Below are positions 1 through 4,294 of a stretch of DNA of 5,062 nt, in pieces. The notes beneath the pieces are model-generated. The model saw only the letters and a list, made by a program, of their open reading frames with translations, ran no database searches and had not been told where the DNA came from. The translations under genes were made by a program, and so were the position numbers. Each line of letters starts with the position of its first letter. The first letter of the stretch is position 1. Origin of the DNA: Actinomycetota bacterium (GTDB lineage: Bacteria > Actinomycetota > Acidimicrobiia > Spongiisociales > ZC4RG35); assembly GCA_019347585.1 (NCBI GenBank), contig JAHWLC010000100.1, positions 1 to 5,062 of the forward strand, written 5' to 3'.

Positions 1-1347
1 CCGAGAGTAGCCGGGTATCTCTTTCTGCTCAGATCGCTCGATGGCGAGGGCGTCGTCGGGAACGTCGTTGGTGATCACCGACCCCGCTCCGGTGCTGGCG
101 CGGTCACCGACCCGCACCGGGGCCACCAGCATGGTGTCGGACCCCACGAATGCGTCCTCCCCGATCTCGGTGCGCGACTTCTCCACCCCGTCGTAGTTGA
201 CGGTGACCACACCCGCCCCGAGGTTGGAGCGCGCCCCCACCACGGCATCTCCGAGGTAGGCGAGGTGGTTGGCCTTGGCCTCCTCCCCCATCACTGTGTT
301 CTTGGCCTCGACGAAAGTGCCGATCTTCGACCCCTTCTCCAGGACGGTGCCCGGCCGAAGTGAGGCATAGGGGCCGACTTCGCAGTCCTCCCCGATCTCG
401 GCGCCGCGAAGCACCGCATACAAGACCGTCGACCCGGCGCCGATCGTGGAGTCATTCGCATAGACATCGGGCCCGACGCGGGCCCCGGCGGCCACTGTGG
501 TGGAGCCCTCGAGGTGGACACCCGGATAGATGCGCGCTCCTGGCTCCACCGTGACGGTCTCGTCGATATAGGTTCGCTCGGGGTCGAGCATCCAGACCCC
601 GGATTCCATCAGGGACTGATTGATGCGACGGCGCAGCTCCCGCCCCGCCTCGGCAAGTTGGTCCTGTGAGTTGATGCCCGACACCTCCTCGGCGCTGGCC
701 TTCACTGCCTCCAGTCTGTCACCTTTGGAGGCGAGAATCCCGACAACGTCCGTCAGGTAGTACTCACCTTGTGAGTTCTGAGCGTCGACCTGGGCCAGCG
801 ACTCGAGGAGAGGCCCGGCTCTGACCGCGTAGATCCCGGCGTTGATCTCGGTGATCTCCCTCTGTTCGGGGGTGCAGTCCCGCTGCTCCACCACTTCGGT
901 GATCCGACCGTCGTCGTCGCGGATCACCCTGCCGTAACCGGTGGGGTCCTCCAGATCGGCGGTGACCAGTCGGGCGGTGTCCCCGGGACCGAGCGAGGCC
1001 AGGGAGGAGAGGGTGGCGTCGCTGAGCAGGGGGACGTCGCCGTAGAGGATGACCACCACGTCTTCGGGGTCGATGTCGTCGAGTGCGGCCATCCCGATCC
1101 GGGTGGCGTGGGCCGTCCCCAGTTGCTCTTCCTGGCGGGCCACGACGACGTCACCGGGGAGATGGGCACGCACGATGTCCTCGCCGTGACCCACCACCAC
1201 CACGATGGTTTTCGAGTCGAGCTCTCGGGCCGCACGGAGCACCCAGCCCACCAGGGAGACGCCTGCGACGGGGTGGGCCACCTTGGGGAGGTCGGACTTC
1301 ATCCTGTTTCCCTCGCCGGCGGCGAGGACGATGACATGTGTGGCCAA
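1..1347 (-). CDS. glmU: Bifunctional GlmU: N-acetylglucosamine-1-phosphate uridyltransferase / glucosamine-1-phosphate acetyltransferase (3' end outside window)
   Basis: GlmU makes UDP-GlcNAc in the cytoplasm for peptidoglycan: it acetylates GlcN-1-P with acetyl-CoA, then transfers UMP from UTP. I translated 449 codons without a stop. The N-terminal pyrophosphorylase domain (about 1-225) shows LAAGEGNRMKSDLPKV (8-23), QLGTAHA (75-81), GDVP with metal ligand D104, TGYGR (136-140), E154 and metal ligand N226. Residue N14 stands where the family usually has Thr. The left-handed beta-helix acetyltransferase domain (about 250-445) has LRPG with R331, K349, the expected catalytic H361 and NYDG at N384, all two below E. 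coli numbering. E. coli GlmU has 456 residues, so probably only the extreme C-terminus is missing. The TTG start is chosen because an in-frame TAG lies 7 codons upstream, no other start lies between, and AGGAAG sits 7 nt before it. tRNA-Gln is 24 nt upstream. Identification is very secure. Confidence 0.97.
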   Translation of the reverse strand, partial: MATHVIVLAAGEGNRMKSDLPKVAHPVAGVSLVGWVLRAARELDSKTIVVVVGHGEDIVRAHLPGDVVVARQEEQLGTAHATRIGMAALDDIDPEDVVVILYGDVPLLSDATLSSLASLGPGDTARLVTADLEDPTGYGRVIRDDDGRITEVVEQRDCTPEQREITEINAGIYAVRAGPLLESLAQVDAQNSQGEYYLTDVVGILASKGDRLEAVKASAEEVSGINSQDQLAEAGRELRRRINQSLMESGVWMLDPERTYIDETVTVEPGARIYPGVHLEGSTTVAAGARVGPDVYANDSTIGAGSTVLYAVLRGAEIGEDCEVGPYASLRPGTVLEKGSKIGTFVEAKNTVMGEEAKANHLAYLGDAVVGARSNLGAGVVTVNYDGVEKSRTEIGEDAFVGSDTMLVAPVRVGDRASTGAGSVITNDVPDDALAIERSEQKEIPGYSR

Positions 1348-1354
1348 ACGGCGT

Positions 1355-1360
1355 CTTCCT
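1355..1360 (-). promoter_or_regulatory. Ribosome binding site deciding the TTG start of glmU
   Basis: The minus strand reads AGGAAG, then 7 nt, then TTG at 1347. This spacing is ideal for a Shine-Dalgarno site. It is the clearest such site in the window and supports TTG as the true start, as does the in-frame stop just upstream. The site lies in the 24-nt gap after the tRNA 3' end, so it would stay on the mRNA after the tRNA is excised. Confidence 0.75.
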
Positions 1361-1371
1361 GATCGCTAGCG

Positions 1372-1443
1372 CTGGGGGGGCAGGACTCGAACCCGCACCG
1401 GCAGGACCAAAACCTGCTGTGCTACCTGTTACACCACCCCCCA
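1372..1443 (-). tRNA. tRNA-Gln, anticodon UUG
   Basis: The minus strand folds as a complete 72-nt cloverleaf. The acceptor TGGGGGG (1443-1437) pairs with CCCCCCA (1379-1373), with discriminator G1372. The D stem is GTGT/GCAC and the anticodon stem GCAGG/CCTGC. The 7-nt loop TTTTGGT places TTG as anticodon, reading CAA and probably CAG by wobble. A 4-nt variable loop is followed by T stem GCGGG/CCTGC with loop TTCGAGT. A 5' U-A acceptor pair and G discriminator are typical of tRNA-Gln. CCA is not encoded, so the 3' end needs tRNase Z trimming and CCA addition. The glmU start follows after 24 nt, so the two may share a transcript. Decayed copies of the gene lie directly upstream. Confidence 0.96.
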
Positions 1444-1481
1444 AACAGCCCGAATTCTAACCGGCAGGACCGCAGTAACCA
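1431..1481. repeat. Direct repeat copy 1, overlapping the 5' end of tRNA-Gln
   Basis: This 51-bp stretch matches 1498-1549 except for one substitution (T1456 versus G1524) and one missing C in the run after ACAG. It covers the first 13 nt of tRNA-Gln plus the 38 bp upstream, including the candidate -10 box. The copies are offset by 67-68 bp, close to the length of one tRNA gene, which suggests tandem duplication of a tRNA-sized unit. Confidence 0.9.
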
Positions 1482-1510
1482 GCGGTGCTCCCCCGTCACA
1501 CCACCCCCCA
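1444..1510 (-). pseudogene. Decayed tRNA-Gln copy
   Basis: Read on the minus strand from 1510, this unit starts with the same TGGGGGG acceptor strand and TG linker as the intact tRNA-Gln. It keeps both D-stem strands (GTGT and GCAC), then diverges through the 5' anticodon arm. It rejoins the tRNA at GGTCCTGCCGGT, the 12 nt covering the end of the anticodon loop, its 3' stem and the variable loop. After that it fails: the putative anticodon loop is 8 nt, the T arm is reduced to GGTTAGAATTC, and no C-run can pair with the acceptor strand. It therefore cannot form a normal cloverleaf. I infer a degenerate tandem duplicate. Alternatively, the likeness reflects a duplicated promoter plus tRNA 5' end. 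Confidence 0.6.
1454..1482 (-). promoter_or_regulatory. Possible promoter of tRNA-Gln (and glmU)
   Basis: The minus strand carries TAGAAT at 1459-1454, a close match to the TATAAT -10 box. It would place transcription start about 4 nt before the tRNA 5' end. TGGTTA at 1481-1476 is a weak -35 candidate, 16 bp upstream. A separate promoter is expected because a strong hairpin ends the ispE operon just upstream. The second repeat copy carries the poorer version TAGCAT. No experimental support exists and the -35 match is weak. Confidence 0.4.
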
Positions 1511-1549
1511 AACAGCCCCGAATGCTAACCGGCAGGACCGCAGTAACCA
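1498..1549. repeat. Direct repeat copy 2, distal to tRNA-Gln
   Basis: This is the 52-bp partner of 1431-1481. Similarity continues weakly beyond the repeat into the intervening 1482-1497 segment, where GTGCT (1485-1489) matches the D-stem region of the intact tRNA (1419-1423). On the far side it stops at 1550, just before the ispE hairpin. With only two copies and a tRNA-derived sequence, this is not a CRISPR array. Confidence 0.9.
1511..1549 (-). pseudogene. Partial tRNA-Gln-like fragment (3' half only)
   Basis: On the minus strand this segment carries the same GGTCCTGCCGGT block as the tRNA anticodon 3' stem and variable loop. It then has GGTTAGCATTC in place of a T arm. No acceptor or D-arm half precedes it; instead the sequence runs into the ispE terminal hairpin after 7 bases. 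It reads as the remaining half of a third tandem unit, cut off by the hairpin. The case rests on short identity and on its being the repeat copy of the neighbouring relic. Confidence 0.45.
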
Positions 1550-1556
1550 CTGACGG

Positions 1557-1607
1557 CGAACCCAGGGTTGTAGACCGCGCTATACGCGGTCTACAACCCT
1601 GGGTTCG
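1557..1607 (-). terminator. Perfect 23-bp hairpin at the end of ispE, probable U-less terminator
   Basis: Arms 1557-1579 and 1585-1607 are exact reverse complements, separated by the 5-nt loop CTATA (plus strand). The arm nearer ispE encodes its last five residues, ANPGL, and includes the TAG stop. As RNA this would be a very stable stem. No U-tract follows on either strand, so it is not a classical intrinsic terminator. Hairpins without U-tails have been proposed as terminators in high-GC actinobacteria. The position, directly after the last gene of the tatD-rsmA-ispE operon and before a separate tRNA unit, fits termination or mRNA 3'-end protection. It could instead be one copy of a dispersed palindromic repeat. 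Confidence 0.65.
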
Positions 1608-2454
1608 CATACTCGATCTCCGCCACACCCCGGGGCCTGGGCTCCACGCCTCTGGTGTGAGCCGCCAGATCCGTGGCCGCCGCCGCGGCGTCGGCGGCCT
1701 CGTCGAAGGTGGTGAAGAAGGCGAAGCAGGCCGAGCCGGACCCGGTCAGTGCAACCGCCGTCTCCCAGGCCGAGCGGAGCTCGGCCATGAACTCGCCCAA
1801 CATCGGCTCCAGGGCGAGAGCGGCGGGCAGCAGGTCGTTGCGAAGCGGCATGCCTCCGCGTAGCGACGGTGGCAGATCCGCATCAGGCAGCGGCTCGCCC
1901 GCCGGCCCCTCCATCTCGTCCCAACGCCGGTAGACCTCGGCGGTGGACATCCCGAATTCGGGCACCGCGACCGCGAAGGCCATGCTCTCCAGCCGCCGCA
2001 CCTTCTCCACACGCTCCCCGATTCCGGTGATCTCCAGGGTTCCGCCCTCGAGGAACAAGGGGACATCGGCCCCGAGCCCTTCGGCCAGCTCGGACAGGGC
2101 GCCTTCGTCCAACGCGGCGAGATCGCCGAGGGCGAGAAGTGTTGCGGCGGCGTCCGAGCTGCCCCCACCCAGGCCCGACTGCGGCGGGATCTCCTTGTCC
2201 AGGCGCAGCGATACGGGCCGCACCGGCATCAGGGCGCGGACGGCTCTCAACGCCCTCAGCACCAGGTTGTCCTCAGGATCGATCTCGATCCCACTCACCT
2301 CGAAGTGGTCCTCGTCGGCTTCCTCGTCGACGGTGAGCAGGTCGCACCACTCGATGGTCTGCACCAGGGAGTGCAGCGGGTGGTAGCCATCGGGCCGCGG
2401 AGGGGAGACATGGAGAGCCAGGTTGAGCTTGGCCGGCGCCTGGTACCGCCTCAT
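1591..2454 (-). CDS. ispE: 4-diphosphocytidyl-2-C-methyl-D-erythritol kinase IspE
   Basis: IspE phosphorylates the 2-hydroxyl of CDP-ME with ATP, the fourth step of the non-mevalonate (MEP) route to isoprenoid precursors, in the cytoplasm. The 287-residue product has the usual family length. GHMP-kinase features are all present: PAKLNL with K9 near the start, the glycine-rich ATP loop PQSGLGGGSSDAAA (91-104), GADVP with expected catalytic D130, and the C-terminal LTGSGSACF (236-244). The start ATG overlaps the rsmA stop as ATGA. GGAGG lies only 1 nt before the ATG, too close for normal use, so translation is probably coupled to rsmA. The open frame continues far upstream, but that part lies inside rsmA and has no IspE similarity. 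The last five codons and the stop fall inside a perfect hairpin. Confidence 0.97.
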   Translation of the reverse strand: MRRYQAPAKLNLALHVSPPRPDGYHPLHSLVQTIEWCDLLTVDEEADEDHFEVSGIEIDPEDNLVLRALRAVRALMPVRPVSLRLDKEIPPQSGLGGGSSDAAATLLALGDLAALDEGALSELAEGLGADVPLFLEGGTLEITGIGERVEKVRRLESMAFAVAVPEFGMSTAEVYRRWDEMEGPAGEPLPDADLPPSLRGGMPLRNDLLPAALALEPMLGEFMAELRSAWETAVALTGSGSACFAFFTTFDEAADAAAAATDLAAHTRGVEPRPRGVAEIEYANPGL

Positions 2455-3260
2455 GCCTCCACCCCGGCGAGCCTCAGGTAGTCGTCCGGGGCGAGATCCT
2501 CGGCGCGGGCCATGGGATCGAGCCCAGCCCGCTCCAGAGTGGTGGCCGGCTCGTCGAGCACACCCGCCAGAGAGCGCCGCAGCATCTTCCGCCTCTGCCC
2601 GAAACCGGCCCGTGCCAGCTCGATGGCGCGGGCCGCTCGAGGAGGGGCCGGCTTTCGCTCCATCACCACCACCGCCGACTCCACCCTGGGCGGGGGGACG
2701 AAGACCTGCGGCGGGACCCTGAAGGCGACGGTCGCCTCGCTGTGGATGGCGGCGATGACCGAGGGCAGCCCGTATGCCTCCGAGGAAGGCCCTGCGGCGA
2801 AGCGCTCCGCCACCTCGCGCTGCACCATCACCACGAAACGGCCCACGGCGGGCACGCCCTGGAGGAGGTCGAGCACTACGGGGGTGCCCACGTTGTAGGG
2901 CAGGTTCGCCACCAGGGACCACCTCCCGCCCCCGAGGACATCGGAGAAGTCGACCCTGGTGACGTCCTCGACTCGGATGTCGACGTCGAGCCCGGCGGTC
3001 ACCTCCTCGAGGACGGCGCCGAGGCCTCGGTCCACCTCGTAGGCGACCACCCGGGCGCCGGTCCCGGCCAGGGCCCGGGTCAGGGTGCCGGTGCCGGCGC
3101 CGATCTCGACGATGCGGTCGCCGGGGCCTGCGCCGGCGAGAGCGACGATCTTCCGGGTGATATTGGCGTCGGCGAGAAAATGCTGGCCGAGACGGCGCAC
3201 CGGAACCAGACCGTGACGGCTGAGCAGCTCCTCGATCTCGGAGCGAGTCTGGGCGCTCAT
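2451..3260 (-). CDS. rsmA: 16S rRNA (adenine(1518)-N6/adenine(1519)-N6)-dimethyltransferase RsmA (KsgA)
   Basis: RsmA uses S-adenosylmethionine to dimethylate two adjacent adenines in the 3'-terminal helix 45 of 16S rRNA during late small-subunit assembly. The 269-residue product matches the family length. Visible motifs are LGQHFL (24-29), the SAM-binding VEIGAGTGTLT (51-61), acidic E75 for the ribose, NLPYN (119-123) at the target-adenine site, QREVAERFAA (147-156), FVPPPRVESAVV (187-198) and the basic C-terminal QRRKMLRRSL (222-231). The ATG start overlaps the tatD stop (ATGA), and the stop overlaps the ispE start in the same way, which indicates a translationally coupled operon. The open frame extends 22 codons upstream into tatD without family similarity, so the start at 3260 is preferred. 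Loss of this enzyme confers kasugamycin resistance in bacteria studied. Confidence 0.97.
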   Translation of the reverse strand: MSAQTRSEIEELLSRHGLVPVRRLGQHFLADANITRKIVALAGAGPGDRIVEIGAGTGTLTRALAGTGARVVAYEVDRGLGAVLEEVTAGLDVDIRVEDVTRVDFSDVLGGGRWSLVANLPYNVGTPVVLDLLQGVPAVGRFVVMVQREVAERFAAGPSSEAYGLPSVIAAIHSEATVAFRVPPQVFVPPPRVESAVVVMERKPAPPRAARAIELARAGFGQRRKMLRRSLAGVLDEPATTLERAGLDPMARAEDLAPDDYLRLAGVEA

Positions 3261-4003
3261 CTCCCGAACACCCGGGCCGCGTTGGTGGAGGTGATCCCGG
3301 CGACCTCCTCGACCTCCATGCCCCAAACCCGCGCCAGCGCCTCACCGACCAGCGCCACCCATGCCGGTTCGTTCTGCTCGCCCCGGTGCGGGGGTGGGGC
3401 CAGATAGGGGGTGTCGGTCTCCACCAGCGCCCGCTCCGGCGGTACCAGCTCGGCACCGAGCCTGATCGTCTCTCCGGTCTCGAAGGCGAGCGGCCCGGCG
3501 AAGGAGAAGGTGACCCCGAGCTGGAGGAAGCGCCGGGTCCACCGGGTGCCTCCGGTCCAGCAGTGGAGGATGGCCAGGGGCCCGGCTTCGGTCTCTTCGA
3601 GGATGTCATGGACCCGCTCGAAGGCGTCACGGCAATGGACGATCACCGGCTTGTTCAGGTGGACGGCCAGGCCGATGTGATCGCGGAACGACGCCTCTTG
3701 GTCGGGCCGGGGGGAGAGATCGCGATAGAAGTCGAGCCCGGTCTCCCCAATCGCCCCGGCCTGCGGAGCCAGAGCCTCGATCGGCGCCTGCTGCTCGGTC
3801 CACCTGCTCGCTTCGTGGGGATGCAGGCCGGCCGTGGCCACCACCTTGCCCGGCAGGGTCCGGGCCAGCTCGAGTGACGAAATAGAGCTGGCCGAGTCCA
3901 CGCCCGGGACCACTACCCACTCCACCTCGGGGGCGCGTTCGAGCAGGGCGATCGGCTCCCGCCCGTCCAGCTGCAGATGACAGTGGGTGTCGACCCAGCC
4001 CAT
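3257..4003 (-). CDS. tatD: TatD-family metal-dependent DNase
   Basis: This is a TIM-barrel metallohydrolase of the TatD/YcfH family; characterised members are 3'-5' exonucleases or deoxyribonucleases using divalent metals. The 248-residue product is close to the usual 250-260. Metal ligands are all visible: H7 and H9 in DTHCHL, E87 in GETGLDFYRD, H123 in VIVHCRD, H147 in ILHCWTGG and D197 in VETDTPYLAP. The signature HRGEQNEPAWV (206-216) and the C-terminal TNAARVFGR are also present. The cellular substrate cannot be told from sequence. An in-frame TAG lies 4 codons upstream and only the ATG at 4003 suits. No ribosome binding site is seen; a TANNNT box at -12 to -7 suggests a leaderless mRNA. 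It is the first gene of the operon and shares ATGA with rsmA. No metS or rpf-type gene intervenes. Confidence 0.95.
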   Translation of the reverse strand: MGWVDTHCHLQLDGREPIALLERAPEVEWVVVPGVDSASSISSLELARTLPGKVVATAGLHPHEASRWTEQQAPIEALAPQAGAIGETGLDFYRDLSPRPDQEASFRDHIGLAVHLNKPVIVHCRDAFERVHDILEETEAGPLAILHCWTGGTRWTRRFLQLGVTFSFAGPLAFETGETIRLGAELVPPERALVETDTPYLAPPPHRGEQNEPAWVALVGEALARVWGMEVEEVAGITSTNAARVFGR

Positions 4004-4009
4004 GACATG

Positions 4010-4015
4010 ACGCTA
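4010..4015 (-). promoter_or_regulatory. Candidate -10 box for leaderless tatD operon transcript
   Basis: The minus strand reads TAGCGT at 4015-4010, exactly -12 to -7 from the tatD ATG, and fits the TANNNT form of many actinobacterial -10 elements. Transcription would then begin at or beside the start codon, which agrees with the absence of a Shine-Dalgarno site. No convincing -35 box is seen. The inference rests on position and a degenerate hexamer. Confidence 0.45.
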
Positions 4016-4034
4016 ACCCCACCCGCGGAACACG

Positions 4035-4059
4035 ATGGGTAGGCTCGGCCTCGACCCAT
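4035..4059. promoter_or_regulatory. Inverted repeat over the abrB start: candidate operator
   Basis: Outer arms ATGGGT (4035-4040) and ACCCAT (4054-4059), with inner arms AGGC (4041-4044) and GCCT (4048-4051), make a 10-bp interrupted palindrome with a 3-bp centre and a 2-base bulge. It covers TAGGCT at 4040-4045, a possible TANNNT -10 box for abrB, and reaches the abrB start codon. A dimeric AbrB-type protein bound here would block its own promoter. B. subtilis AbrB represses its own gene, so autoregulation is a reasonable inference. If transcription starts further upstream, the same sequence would form an RNA hairpin over the start codon. Confidence 0.4.
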
Positions 4060-4294
4060 GGAGTCAGGGATCGCGCGCAAGATCGACGACCTCGGGCGGA
4101 TCGTCATCCCCGCCGAGACCAGGCGCATGTTCAACATCCGTGAGGGCGACCACCTCTACATCACCGTCTCGGACGGCAACATCATCCTCCGCAAGATGAC
4201 CGACACCTGCGTCTTCTGTGGCTCCGAGAAGAACGTGAGCCAGTATCGGGGCAAGGGTGTCTGCTCCCCCTGCCGGAGTCAGCTGGTCTCCTGA
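4058..4294 (+). CDS. AbrB-type transcriptional regulator with C-terminal CxxC pair
   Basis: The 78-residue product begins with a SpoVT/AbrB DNA-binding domain (1-46): the swapped-hairpin pattern GIARKIDDLGRIVIPAETRR (4-23) closely resembles B. subtilis AbrB, followed by NIREGD and IILRK. Such proteins act as dimers or tetramers and bind A/T-rich or bent DNA near promoters. The C-terminus carries CVFC (51-54) and CSPC (69-72), a CxxC-x14-CxxC spacing that probably binds zinc; from memory, clostridial AbrB proteins have a similar tail. It is the only plus-strand gene. It diverges from tatD across 54 bp and converges on rsmI with a 16-bp coding overlap. B. subtilis abrB holds the same place beside rsmI (yabC) with the same relative orientation. 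No ribosome binding site precedes the ATG. The regulon cannot be read from the sequence, so I give no symbol. Confidence 0.93.
   Translation: MESGIARKIDDLGRIVIPAETRRMFNIREGDHLYITVSDGNIILRKMTDTCVFCGSEKNVSQYRGKGVCSPCRSQLVS

Noticed and set aside
1444..1510. Second functional tRNA
   Set aside because: The putative anticodon loop has 8 nt, there is no proper T arm, and nothing can pair with the G-rich acceptor strand.
1431..1549. Repeats considered as a CRISPR array or as integrase attachment sites
   Set aside because: There are only two copies with a tRNA-like spacer and no cas or integrase gene nearby. The tRNA 5' end rather than the 3' end is duplicated, which is unlike a typical attachment scar.
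1522..1863. 113-codon plus-strand open frame from the relic tract through the hairpin into ispE
   Set aside because: It starts inside the repeat, crosses the palindrome and then lies antisense to ispE, with low-complexity composition and no ribosome binding site.
2742..3407. 221-codon plus-strand open frame antisense to rsmA and tatD
   Set aside because: Long antisense frames are common in high-GC genes. Its product shows no recognisable motif, while the minus-strand genes are conserved end to end.
2455..3630. Stop-free extension upstream of ispE, giving a 679-codon open frame
   Set aside because: This part is out of frame with rsmA and tatD, is rich in Arg, Pro and Gly as expected from reading GC-rich codons off-frame, and has no domain. 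IspE similarity begins exactly at the ATG at 2454.
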